Origin: an uncultured Blautia sp.
Lineage (GTDB): Bacteria; Bacillota; Clostridia; Lachnospirales; Lachnospiraceae
NCBI GenBank assembly: GCA_934424575.1
Contig: CAKRXU010000033.1
Coordinates: 1 to 31,387, forward strand
Direction: 5' to 3'
Length of the DNA stretch: 31,387 nt
Each line of letters starts with the position of its first letter. Positions within the stretch are counted from its first letter, which is position 1. Under the pieces are notes generated by a model, which was given only the letters and a program-made list of their open reading frames with translations, ran no database searches and was not told where the DNA came from. Both the position numbers and the translations under genes were made by a program. Shown here one piece after another: positions 1-7,163 of the stretch.

Positions 1-131
1 ATCCGCGTGTTTTCATCCGTAAAAACATTCCCTGACTTGCTGTACGGACTGAGTGCATTCCTCTGGCTGCCTTTACAGATCACAATGATCACCAATATGA
101 CTACTATAGTCTCTCTTACCAGATCTGACAT
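1..131 (-). CDS. N-terminal fragment of an unidentified membrane-anchored protein (runs off left edge)
   Basis: Only 43 codons are visible, read leftward from an ATG at 129-131. A purine-rich GGGGGAAAA lies just upstream of it and could be the ribosome site. The peptide begins MSDLVRET, continues with a hydrophobic stretch rich in Val and Ile (about residues 8-18, a probable membrane segment or uncleaved signal), and then turns polar (KGSQRNALSP). I do not recognise the family. It lies about 100 bases downstream of spoIIP in the same direction, where Bacillus has lepA, so the gene order differs here. No terminator separates it from spoIIP, so co-transcription is possible. Frame openness and start context are the only support. 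Confidence 0.45.
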   Translation of the reverse strand, partial: MSDLVRETIVVILVIIVICKGSQRNALSPYSKSGNVFTDENTR

Positions 132-230
132 AGTCTTTTCCCCCAGTTCCTCTCAGATCATCTTCGTATGCTGCTTGTGCATTACTCTTCCTTACTATAA
201 TCACAGTTTACTACACTTCTCTCAGGCAAG

Positions 231-1583
231 TCAATTCGTACCTTTTGGATTCTGCAGTACGCGGTTCAAAATATCTGCAAAGGGTTCCATGGCGTTTTTT
301 ACTTCCTGGACGGTGTTGGTCTGGGCTCCGGCTTCGACGAGGACGGATCTTGGTCGCAGGTGGAGGTTGTAGCGGTATCCGGCGAGGTAGATGCCTCTGT
401 AAAAATCCGGATAATACTGTGCCGCCTGGTATTCCATCTGGAATGAAAACGCCAGGTTGTCCTGAATGTATGGATTTGGCAGATAAGTAAGGTTTCCTCT
501 CGCGATCGTATAACTCAGTCCATTGTAAAACATGATCTGCGCGGTTGGTTTTCCGTTGATCTCAGTCACAAGGTGCCGGTTTTCAGGTACGCCGTCACGG
601 TGGAGATCTATCACGACTTCTATCGAGGGATTTTCTTCCAGGATTGTTTCCAGATACGTTCCTGCATAATCATAGGCGGCACTGCGATCCAGCTCGCCGC
701 TTTCCATATCGAAGGCTTCTGTCACGTGGATCACCTGATATCCATAGTTTTTGGTCAGCAGTTCTGTCAGGTAATTTCCTACGCCGATGATCGTATCTTC
801 AACCTCGCCTTCTCTTGAATCCGCAAAAGCTTCCTGCGAATGTGTATGATAGAGCAAAATCTGCGGTTTTGTGGCATCTTTCTGTATGGTCAGATCTTCT
901 CCGAGAAGTTCCGCTGCATTTAACTGGTCTGCATTTGTGGTTGTCTGTGAATCTACGATGAAAAACTGATTCATAAGATAGTCGTAATCTGCGAGGGTCT
1001 GCGGTGAGAGGTCGATGCGCGGTGCAGGCTGTATGTTGTTCGAAGCCAGGATAGTCTGCGTTACTTCCGGTATGACAGTGGCAGTCTTGTCCTGCTGAGA
1101 TTTATTCGTTTCTTTTGCAGAATCTTTTTCTTCCTGCTTTATATTTTTATCTTCAGCAAGCTCTTTTCGCTGCTGTTTATCCTCTTCTTTTGTCTTCATT
1201 TCTGTCTGTGCCTGTCCCGGTTCTGCCTCTGCCGTAACTGTCAACTCTGTTTTCTTCGCACCTTCTGTCGTCTCCGTTGGCTCCACATCTTCAGCCTGTC
1301 CCACAGAATTCTCCGCCACAACCTTCTCCAGCTCGTCCCGCACCTCTTCATTCTCTTTTTCCACCATCGCACCGAGAGATTCCGTATGGTTTTCCACAAT
1401 CTTCGCATACGTATCGGGATCTTTCCGTTGGAAATCACGGGCAGCTTTCCGCTCGAGAAATCGAAACAGCGGCAGCTGCCTGTATACATTTTTCTGCAGG
1501 ATAAAAGAACCCGGCATCACTGCCAGCACAGCAAAAAAAGCCAGACACATGAGAGTACAGATCGTCTTCCGGGTCCTTGTCAC
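231..1583 (-). CDS. spoIIP: Stage II sporulation protein P (SpoIIP)
   Basis: SpoIIP is a membrane-anchored peptidoglycan hydrolase of the SpoIIDMP engulfment machine in the mother cell. I chose the GTG at 1581-1583 because GAGGTGA lies 4 bases upstream; this gives 450 residues, whereas the longer open frame adds 31 polar residues with no ribosome site. Residues 4-27 form the membrane anchor (LMCLAFFAVLAVMPG). Residues about 60-190 are a Glu/Lys/Thr-rich linker. The catalytic domain fills the C-terminal half, with ILLYHTHSQEAF (His246, His248) and VVIDLHRDG (Asp326, His328), the conserved SpoIIP/amidase-like motifs. It lies directly downstream of gpr in the same direction, as in Bacillus subtilis, and is probably co-transcribed with it. 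The unusually long charged linker is the only odd feature. Confidence 0.93.
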   Translation of the reverse strand: MTRTRKTICTLMCLAFFAVLAVMPGSFILQKNVYRQLPLFRFLERKAARDFQRKDPDTYAKIVENHTESLGAMVEKENEEVRDELEKVVAENSVGQAEDVEPTETTEGAKKTELTVTAEAEPGQAQTEMKTKEEDKQQRKELAEDKNIKQEEKDSAKETNKSQQDKTATVIPEVTQTILASNNIQPAPRIDLSPQTLADYDYLMNQFFIVDSQTTTNADQLNAAELLGEDLTIQKDATKPQILLYHTHSQEAFADSREGEVEDTIIGVGNYLTELLTKNYGYQVIHVTEAFDMESGELDRSAAYDYAGTYLETILEENPSIEVVIDLHRDGVPENRHLVTEINGKPTAQIMFYNGLSYTIARGNLTYLPNPYIQDNLAFSFQMEYQAAQYYPDFYRGIYLAGYRYNLHLRPRSVLVEAGAQTNTVQEVKNAMEPFADILNRVLQNPKGTN

Positions 1584-1685
1584 AGAATCACCTCTTTCAA
1601 GGTATCCTATGATAAAAGCCCCGGAATTATGCCCGTTCCTGTTACTCTTCCTTCCATTTACAGAATCCACTTCCACTGCATGCGA

Positions 1686-2594
1686 TCACACTTCAGAAAA
1701 AGCGATATTCAGCCCTTCTGAGATCGTAAAGCTCAGATATTTCACCGTCTCGTCCACATCCTTCGGTGTCACAAACATACTGTAAAGATTCGGTGCGATC
1801 ATCTCCTCCAGAAATTCCTTCTGCTCCGTTTCCTCCAATGCATCCAGAAGGTGCTCCATTGAATCATGCACGATCGTCGCCGCATCCACGACTGTCGGCA
1901 CACCGATCCCGATCACTTTTACCTGAAGATTTTCTTCCGTGAGACCATTCCTGTGATTTCCTACTCCGGATCCCGGGTGGATTCCCGTATCTGTGATCTG
2001 GATCGTCCGATTCAGTCTTCGCACACTCCGCGCTGCAAGTGCATCGATTGCAACCACCACATCCGGTTTCGTCTCTGAAACAACGCCCTGCACGATCTCT
2101 GCCGTCTCCATTCCTGTCTGCGCCATAACACCCGGCACGATCCCGCTGACGCAGTGTATTTTTTCCTGCCCGATCCCGCGAAGCCCGTACTCTCTTATAA
2201 GATGCCGTGTCATACGAAGGTTCTCGATCACATGCGGTCCCAGTGCATCCGCTGTGATCGCCGCATTTCCAAGTCCCACCACAAGGATCGACCGCTCCTT
2301 TTCCAGATCGATCAGTTCCCGCAGATGCCGTGAGATCTCATGGGAAATTTCCCTGTGATAATCCTCATCCGCGTTTGAAAGATCCGGAGCTTCTATTGTG
2401 ATATAATTTCCCTGAGGACGCCCCATGGACTTCGCCCCGTTTTCTGTGACGATCTTTACGACCGTTGTCCGGATGTCTTTTTCCTCATCGTAGTCTTCCT
2501 GGATCTCCACACCCCGGATCTCCGTATTTTCCTGTGCAAACCGCTCTGTTGTTTCCAGTGCAAGATCCGTTCGTATTCTTCTGCTGCCAGCCAT
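1686..2594 (-). CDS. gpr: Germination protease GPR (spore protease)
   Basis: GPR degrades small acid-soluble spore proteins at germination. It is made in the forespore as a zymogen that self-processes near its N terminus. The 302-residue protein carries the family landmarks: RTDLALE at residues 8-14, next to the known processing region; VVGLGN (105-110) followed by TADALGP (114-120); IHCVSGIVPGVMAQTGMET; and VAIDALAARS (181-190). The family (MEROPS A25) is an atypical aspartic protease, and Asp116 and Asp184 fall in the expected conserved segments. The ATG at 2592-2594 has AGGAGG 7 bases upstream. The N-terminal leader before RTDLALE is short (7 residues), so the removed propeptide may be shorter than in Bacillus. 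spoIIP follows after about 100 bases. Upstream DNA contains a copy of the dispersed hairpin repeat. Confidence 0.95.
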   Translation of the reverse strand: MAGSRRIRTDLALETTERFAQENTEIRGVEIQEDYDEEKDIRTTVVKIVTENGAKSMGRPQGNYITIEAPDLSNADEDYHREISHEISRHLRELIDLEKERSILVVGLGNAAITADALGPHVIENLRMTRHLIREYGLRGIGQEKIHCVSGIVPGVMAQTGMETAEIVQGVVSETKPDVVVAIDALAARSVRRLNRTIQITDTGIHPGSGVGNHRNGLTEENLQVKVIGIGVPTVVDAATIVHDSMEHLLDALEETEQKEFLEEMIAPNLYSMFVTPKDVDETVKYLSFTISEGLNIAFSEV

Positions 2595-2624
2595 ATCGTA
2601 TCCTCCTGATGCTGTATGATTTGA

Positions 2625-2718
2625 TTACTGTTCTCACCATTCACAGTAACCTGGTCAAAATCCCTTCCTCATCACTTATGGTGACAGGATTTTTCCTCAT
2701 ATATCGCGCGTAACTGTG
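2625..2718. repeat. Degenerate copy of the dispersed hairpin repeat
   Basis: TTACTGT (2625-2631) and ACAGTAA (2643-2649) form the same 7-bp stem seen at five other sites in this window. It is followed by GTAACCTGGTCAAAAT, nearly identical to the copy at 23883-23899. A second hairpin pairs AAAATCC (2657-2663) with GGATTTT (2687-2693). In the 23861 copy that stem reads AAAATGC/GCATTTT, so the two copies differ by a compensatory pair. The inner loop again carries ATCAC and GGTGA arms. The right end closes with GTAACTGTG. It sits between gpr and rpsT. Confidence 0.7.
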
Positions 2719-2850
2719 AAGGCACTGAACCATCACTATTACTTTTTGTAATTCCCGGAATAATTATGTACAAAAATCCAGAGATAAATCGGGGCATACT
2801 TTCAAAGTTGCTATATTCTGTCATTTTTTTGACATTTATGGATTTTCCTA

Positions 2851-2879
2851 TTGACAATCCAGAATAAATATAATAATAT
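2851..2879 (+). promoter_or_regulatory. Promoter of rpsT
   Basis: A perfect -35 TTGACA (2851-2856) is followed after 17 bases by TAATAT (2874-2879), a near-consensus -10. This predicts a leader of roughly 75 bases before the TTG start of rpsT, as expected for a strongly expressed ribosomal protein gene. Confidence 0.75.
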
Positions 2880-2962
2880 ATATAAGCATGTTTACAGGAA
2901 CGCCCGTGTCTGTTTCTGTGACAACGACACATTATTATAAATCTGAAATGGAGGTGTACCAA

Positions 2963-3226
2963 TTGGCTAACATCAAATCTGCAAAGAAAAGAATTTTAGT
3001 AAACAGAACTAAAGCTGCTAGAAACAAATCTATCCGTTCTGCTGTTAAAACTTCCATCAAGAAAGTAGAAACTGCAGTTCAGAAAAACGATAAAGCTGCT
3101 GCACAGGCTGCTCTTACAGAGGCTATCTCTACAATCAGCAAAGCAACATCTAAAGGTGTTTATCACAAAAACAACTGTGCAAGAAAGATTTCCCGTCTGT
3201 CTAAAGCTGTCAACAGCATTGGCTAA
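2963..3226 (+). CDS. rpsT: Small ribosomal subunit protein bS20
   Basis: bS20 binds 16S rRNA early in 30S assembly. The 87-residue product has the family's typical length and composition: an ANIKSAKKRI start, a Lys/Arg-rich helical body (NRTKAARNKSIRSAVKT) and the C-terminal KGVYHKNNCARKISRLSKAVN signature. The start is a TTG at 2963-2965, fixed by GGAGGTG 6 bases upstream and by homology; an upstream in-frame ATG within that ribosome site would add a non-homologous MEVYQ. It is divergent from gpr and convergent with nadA. Codon use is strongly biased to AAA and GCT, as in highly expressed genes. A strong promoter lies at 2851-2879 and a terminator at 3270-3302. Confidence 0.97.
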   Translation: MANIKSAKKRILVNRTKAARNKSIRSAVKTSIKKVETAVQKNDKAAAQAALTEAISTISKATSKGVYHKNNCARKISRLSKAVNSIG

Positions 3227-3242
3227 TTCAGGGAATTACAGT

Positions 3243-3268
3243 TTTTAATTATAAGCTTATAATTAAAA
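3243..3268. repeat. 26-bp perfect palindrome
   Basis: The arms TTTTAATTATAAG and CTTATAATTAAAA (3243-3255 and 3256-3268) are exact reverse complements with no spacer, centred on AAGCTT. It lies between the rpsT stop codon and its GC-containing terminator. RNA from it could fold only with a few unpaired loop bases, so it may be a weak accessory hairpin or a cruciform-prone site. Confidence 0.6.
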
Positions 3269-3269
3269 G

Positions 3270-3302
3270 GACAGTCACAAACCGTCAGTGACTGTCTTTT
3301 TT
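3270..3302 (+). terminator. Rho-independent terminator of rpsT
   Basis: GACAGTCAC (3270-3278) pairs with GTGACTGTC (3288-3296) over a 9-base loop and is followed by six T residues (3297-3302). It lies 44 bases after the rpsT stop codon. Confidence 0.9.
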
Positions 3303-3312
3303 ATTTCTATAA

Positions 3313-3366
3313 TAAAAAACTGCCGCTCGCACCACGATACCGACTATAGTATCTGCGAATGGCAGT
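3313..3366 (-). terminator. Rho-independent terminator of the NAD operon
   Basis: Read leftward, ACTGCC (3361-3366) pairs with GGCAGT (3319-3324), with further pairing inside (TCGCA with TGCGA; GATAC with GTATC). The stem is followed by a T run (AAAAAA at 3313-3318 on the plus strand). It lies 18 bases past the nadA stop codon and faces the rpsT terminator. Confidence 0.85.
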
Positions 3367-3384
3367 TCTTTTATTCTCTCTTTA

Positions 3385-4302
3385 TCAGCCTCCAAGCTCC
3401 ACCATACGGTGAATGCAGCGGCCGGCTCCTTCTATTACATTTTCTGGAAGTTCGATCACTTCTCCGCCTGTTCCTTTGAGGCAGTTGTAAATATCCATCA
3501 GAGTGGTGATCTTCATGTTCATACAGGTCAGCATGACAGACAGTGGATAAAATTTCTTATCCGGGCATTCGAACTGTAAATGTTCTACGATGCTGTTCTC
3601 TGTTCCGATGATGAATTCTTTGTTTGGGGATTTTTTTGCAAAATCCATGATTCCTGTTGTGGAACCAACGTAGTCGGCTTTCTCTACGACTTCTTCACGG
3701 CATTCCGGATGTACCAGAAGAAGTGCGTCCGGATGTGCCTGTTTTGCTTTTTCGACATCTTTGGCACTGACTACGATATGTCTTGGACATCCACCTTTGT
3801 AGAATGCAAATGTTTTCTCCGGAAGTTTCTCGGCAACGAAACGTCCAAGGTTCGGATCCGGGATAAAAAGGATCTTGTCGTTTTCCAGTTTGCTGCAGAT
3901 CTGGACTGCTGAAGAAGAAGTCACGCACACGTCGCACTCTGTCTTGAGTTCAGAAGTTGTGTTGATATAGGCAACAACTGCATGATCCGGATACTCTGCT
4001 TTGAGTTTGCGAAGTCCCTCCAGGTCAAGCTGTTCTGCCATTGGACATCCTGCAACCGGGTTTGCAAGCCAGACTTTTTTGTCCGGGCTTAATACCTTAC
4101 AGGTTTCTGCCATAAAACGTACACCGCACATGATCACGCCGCTGCAGTCGCTCTTGGCAGCCCGCACGCTGAGTCCGTAGGAGTCTCCCATATAATCTGC
4201 AACCTCCAGGATCTCCTGTCCCTGATAAGCATGTGCAAGGATGCAGACATCCTGCTCTTTTTTCATACGCAGGATCTCCTGCTGAATTTCTTTGATCGTC
4301 AT
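3385..4302 (-). CDS. nadA: Quinolinate synthase NadA
   Basis: NadA condenses iminoaspartate (made by NadB) with dihydroxyacetone phosphate to quinolinate, using a [4Fe-4S] cluster. The product is 305 residues, the size of compact NadA proteins such as that of Thermotoga. Three conserved Cys suit the cluster: Cys86 in NPVAGCPMA, Cys172 in GGCPRH and Cys260 in LTCMNMK. HPEC (198-201), ILAHAYQ near the N terminus and VGSTTGI are substrate-site segments. I chose the ATG at 4300-4302 because it overlaps the niaR stop codon as ATGA, a translational-coupling arrangement, and has GGAAAGGAAAG upstream; the longer frame adds 12 residues absent from the family. It is the last gene of nadB-nadC-niaR-nadA and is followed by a terminator. 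Confidence 0.95.
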   Translation of the reverse strand: MTIKEIQQEILRMKKEQDVCILAHAYQGQEILEVADYMGDSYGLSVRAAKSDCSGVIMCGVRFMAETCKVLSPDKKVWLANPVAGCPMAEQLDLEGLRKLKAEYPDHAVVAYINTTSELKTECDVCVTSSSAVQICSKLENDKILFIPDPNLGRFVAEKLPEKTFAFYKGGCPRHIVVSAKDVEKAKQAHPDALLLVHPECREEVVEKADYVGSTTGIMDFAKKSPNKEFIIGTENSIVEHLQFECPDKKFYPLSVMLTCMNMKITTLMDIYNCLKGTGGEVIELPENVIEGAGRCIHRMVELGG

Positions 4303-4850
4303 AACTTTATCTTTCCTTTCCCTGTAGTCTGTTCCCATGGCTGAAGCGGTGCAAGGAATCCCGCCTCTCCCAGTTGTTTCTCGATCAGATCAAGTCTCTC
4401 CTCACTGGATGCCTCGATCAAATGGTAATGATATCCGGATGTGGCACTGGAAAGTACCGTTGAACGGCTGTTCCCGAGTGCTTCTGCAAATTCATTTACA
4501 TCCTGTCTGGAGCGGATATCCATCTCAGCCGTAACTCGTCCGTAAACACGGTGACTGATGCTGATATTTTTGACATGACCGCCACAGTCCACGATCAGAT
4601 TCAGCTCCTCCGCTGCCTTGTCCTGACTGTGGCGCACCTTGAATTCTCTTGTAAAACTACTGTCCTGCTGTATTACATATCCTTTTGTTGTAGAGAGGAT
4701 TCCCGGCGTAGATGCCCGGATCACTGCCAGATCCTGTACAATGACCTGACGGCTGACTCCAAACTTGCCTGCCAGTTCTCTCGCTGCCACCGGGGCATCC
4801 GCATTGTGGAGGATCTTAAGGATTTCTCCACGTCTTTCCGCGGTGTTCAT
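4299..4850 (-). CDS. niaR: Niacin-responsive transcriptional repressor NiaR (HTH_11 plus 3H domain)
   Basis: NiaR (YrxA) represses NAD synthesis and niacin uptake genes when niacin is plentiful. The 183-residue protein has an N-terminal winged helix (about 1-60: RRGEILKILHNA, ARELAGKFGVSRQVIVQDLAVIR) and a C-terminal 3H domain (about 75-170). The 3H domain contains the His-containing motifs VRHSQD, GGHVKNISISHRVYGR and SGYHYHLIEA, expected to bind metal and niacin. The ATG at 4848-4850 has GGAGGG 6 bases upstream. It lies 14 bases after nadC and overlaps nadA by 4 bases, so the repressor is made from the operon it presumably controls through the palindrome at 7066-7085. Family assignment is firm; niacin as ligand is inferred from the family. 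Confidence 0.92.
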   Translation of the reverse strand: MNTAERRGEILKILHNADAPVAARELAGKFGVSRQVIVQDLAVIRASTPGILSTTKGYVIQQDSSFTREFKVRHSQDKAAEELNLIVDCGGHVKNISISHRVYGRVTAEMDIRSRQDVNEFAEALGNSRSTVLSSATSGYHYHLIEASSEERLDLIEKQLGEAGFLAPLQPWEQTTGKGKIKL

Positions 4851-4864
4851 AAGATTCCCTCCTC

Positions 4865-5716
4865 TCACACTGCATGAAGATTCTTCATGGAAATGTCAAG
4901 GATCGGTGCGGAATGTGTCAATGCACCGCTGGAAACAAAATCAACGCCAATCTCACAGATCTTCTGGATATTTTCTTTTGTGATATTTCCGGAACACTCT
5001 GTCTGTGCTCTTCCGTCGATCAGTTCAACTGCCTGTTTCATTACTTCCGGTGTCATATTGTCGAGCATGATGATGTCTGCTCCTGCCTCTACTGCTTCTT
5101 TGACCTGATCCAGAGTCTCTACCTCGATCTCGATCTTGCGGACAAATGGTGCGTAAGCTTTTGCCATCTGAACGGCTTTGGTGACACTTCCTGCTGCTCC
5201 GATGTGGTTGTCCTTAAGAAGAACTCCATCAGAAAGATTGTATCTGTGGTTACAGCCGCCTCCGACTCTTACTGCGTATTTCTCAAATACACGGCAGTTT
5301 GGTGTGGTCTTACGGGTATCAAGAAGAGTTACATTGCTTCCCTCGAGAAGTTTTGCAACCTGTCTGGTGTAGGTCGCGATACCGCTCATTCTCTGAAGGT
5401 AGTTGAGTGCTACTCTCTCTCCGGAAAGAAGGACACGAATGTCACCTGTTACAGTTGCCATCAGATCACCTTTTTTGACTTCGTCACCGTCTTTGCAGTG
5501 GAAATCGATCTCTGTTTTTTCGTCAAGGATCGTAAATACTCTTGCATAAATGTCAAGACCTGCAATCACGCCGTCTTCTTTTGCGATCAGGTCAACCGTT
5601 CCTTTGGTTGCGGTCGGCATAACTGCGTTTGTGGAAACGTCCTCGCTTGTGATATCTTCCTGTAATGCCATGCGGATCAGCTGATCTGCCTGCATTTTCA
5701 TTGTAATTTCGTTCAT
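4865..5716 (-). CDS. nadC: Nicotinate-nucleotide diphosphorylase (quinolinate phosphoribosyltransferase) NadC
   Basis: NadC converts quinolinate and PRPP to nicotinate mononucleotide, CO2 and pyrophosphate. At 283 residues it has standard length. Visible motifs are ALQEDITSEDV near the N terminus, GERVALNYLQRMSGIAT, LLDTRKTTP, the signature GGGCNHRYNLSDGVLLKDNH holding the His/Arg/Lys active-site residues, IEIEVETLDQ and the C-terminal VDFVSSGALTHSAP. The ATG at 5714-5716 overlaps the end of nadB by 4 bases (ATGA), implying coupled translation. niaR follows after 14 bases. Confidence 0.96.
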   Translation of the reverse strand: MNEITMKMQADQLIRMALQEDITSEDVSTNAVMPTATKGTVDLIAKEDGVIAGLDIYARVFTILDEKTEIDFHCKDGDEVKKGDLMATVTGDIRVLLSGERVALNYLQRMSGIATYTRQVAKLLEGSNVTLLDTRKTTPNCRVFEKYAVRVGGGCNHRYNLSDGVLLKDNHIGAAGSVTKAVQMAKAYAPFVRKIEIEVETLDQVKEAVEAGADIIMLDNMTPEVMKQAVELIDGRAQTECSGNITKENIQKICEIGVDFVSSGALTHSAPILDISMKNLHAV

Positions 5717-6996
5717 GCTCTTTTCATCCTTTCGATTTCATTCCATACCATTTTGTGATAGCCGTCGAGGATCGCGTCGCGGTCTTCGTACATGCTGGTA
5801 TCTATTGTATTGACCGGGCATTTTTCCGGTTTCTGTGCAAATAGGATATCATCTGCCGCTCTTCTTGCAAAGACTAAAGATTCCAGAAGTGAGTTGCTTG
5901 CCAGGCGGTTCTTGCCATGAACGCCATTGCAGCTTGTCTCACCGCAGGCATAAAGTCCTTTCATGGAGGTACGGCTTCCAAGATCTGCCTGGATTCCTCC
6001 CATGAAATAATGCTGTGCCGGAACTACCGGGATTGGCTCTTTGCGTGGGTCAAAGCCCTCTTCCATGCATCTGTGGAAAATGTTCGGGAAGTGTTTCAGG
6101 ATCGTTTCTTCGCCGAGTGGGCGCATGTCTTCCCAGACAAATTCTGTATCGTCTTTCTCCATCTGTGCGAAGATTGCCTGACTTAAGAGATCACGTGGCT
6201 GAAGTTCTTCTGTAAAACGCTGTCCATTCTTGTCGTACAGGAGTGCTCCCTCGCCTCTTACAGATTCGGAGATCAGGAAGCGTCTGCCTGGTTTGTGGGA
6301 ATACAGGGTTGTCGGGTGGATCTGTACGTAATCCAGATGTTCAAGTACTACCTGATGTTTCATTGCGATTCCAAGTCCGTCACCGGCGATATGTGGGAAG
6401 TTTGTGGAGTTTTTGTAAAGTCCGCCGAGACCGCCGCAGGCAAGGACTACATATGGGGAGCGGACCGGATATACGTTATTCTTCTCATCCATGATGATAA
6501 CGCCGCCACAGATGTTGTCTTTGGCGATCAGGTCGACCATGGTCATGTATTCGCAAATTTCAATATTGTCTCTGGTCTGTGCTTCACTTAAGAGAGTCTG
6601 TGTGATCTGTTTGCCTGTGACATCCTCATAAAAAAGGATTCGTGGCTGGGAGTGTGCCCCTTCTCTGGTGAATGCGAGTTCACCATTTGCATCGCGTTCG
6701 AAGGTGACATTGTGGCGGATGAGGTCGCGGATGATGCTGTTGGAGCTGCGGATCATGAGGTCTACAGCTTTTTTGTTGTTTTCGTAGTGACCTGCGCGCA
6801 TGGTGTCTTCAAAATAATTATCATAATCTTCTTCACCACGGAGCATGCAGATCCCGCCCTGTGCAAGAAAGGAGTCGGACTGGTCTGCCTGCTGCTTCGT
6901 GATCATCAGAACTTTCATCCTGGAAGGCAGATTCAGAGCGCAGTAAAGCCCTGCCGCTCCGGTTCCTACTATTATGGCGTCGTAATATTCATTCAT
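5713..6996 (-). CDS. nadB: L-aspartate oxidase NadB (short form)
   Basis: NadB is a flavoprotein that oxidises aspartate to iminoaspartate, the first step of de novo NAD synthesis; in anaerobes fumarate can accept the electrons. The start is ATG 6994-6996 with GAGAGGATAAAGA upstream; the longer open frame runs into the promoter and operator. The 427-residue product has the FAD dinucleotide motif AIIVGTGAAGLY at the N terminus, QGGICM, HPTTLYSHKPGRRFL with the catalytic SESVRGEGA, and the FAD-binding CGETSCNGVHGKNRLASNSLLE. Escherichia coli NadB has about 540 residues; this protein ends soon after the flavin domain and lacks most of the C-terminal helical domain, a form I associate with clostridial NadB. 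It is the first gene of the operon. Confidence 0.94.
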   Translation of the reverse strand: MNEYYDAIIVGTGAAGLYCALNLPSRMKVLMITKQQADQSDSFLAQGGICMLRGEEDYDNYFEDTMRAGHYENNKKAVDLMIRSSNSIIRDLIRHNVTFERDANGELAFTREGAHSQPRILFYEDVTGKQITQTLLSEAQTRDNIEICEYMTMVDLIAKDNICGGVIIMDEKNNVYPVRSPYVVLACGGLGGLYKNSTNFPHIAGDGLGIAMKHQVVLEHLDYVQIHPTTLYSHKPGRRFLISESVRGEGALLYDKNGQRFTEELQPRDLLSQAIFAQMEKDDTEFVWEDMRPLGEETILKHFPNIFHRCMEEGFDPRKEPIPVVPAQHYFMGGIQADLGSRTSMKGLYACGETSCNGVHGKNRLASNSLLESLVFARRAADDILFAQKPEKCPVNTIDTSMYEDRDAILDGYHKMVWNEIERMKRA

Positions 6997-7047
6997 TTCT
7001 TTATCCTCTCGCCGGATAATCCGGACTTTCCTTTTATCATTTCCGCC

Positions 7048-7085
7048 AGTATACCACCAGACATGATAGGTGTCAAGACACCTGT
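7048..7085 (-). promoter_or_regulatory. NAD operon promoter with overlapping NiaR-type operator
   Basis: Read leftward, TTGACA (7071-7076) and TATACT (7048-7053) are separated by exactly 17 bases. The palindrome AGGTGTC-TT-GACACCT (7068-7083) covers the whole -35 box, so a bound repressor would block RNA polymerase. The only regulator gene in the operon is niaR, and its family binds GTGTC/GACAC-type palindromes, so NiaR is the inferred ligand. Confidence 0.82.
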
Positions 7086-7163
7086 GTATATTGTTGTGAG
7101 GGTAGGGGGACGTTGCGGGAGAGAGGGAGTCGGTCAGGGATGCGGCTTCGTCTCTCCCACCAC

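Larger units (their letters stand above)
2595..2962. other. Intergenic region between divergent gpr and rpsT (368 bp)
   Basis: From left to right it holds the gpr ribosome site (AGGAGG, about 2602-2607), the repeat copy at 2625-2718, about 130 bases of AT-rich DNA in which I see nothing definite, the rpsT promoter at 2851-2879 and the rpsT leader. No open frame with a ribosome site is present besides the two flanking genes. Confidence 0.6.

Noticed and set aside
2608..2645. Possible SigG-type promoter for gpr (GAATG ... CATACAG)
   Set aside because: The spacing is about 19 bases and the -10 has mismatches; the boxes fall inside the repeat element, so I do not call it.
4874..5665. 263-codon plus-strand open frame
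   Set aside because: It lies antisense to nadC, has no ribosome site, and its Cys-rich, Phe-rich composition is typical of a reading-frame shadow.
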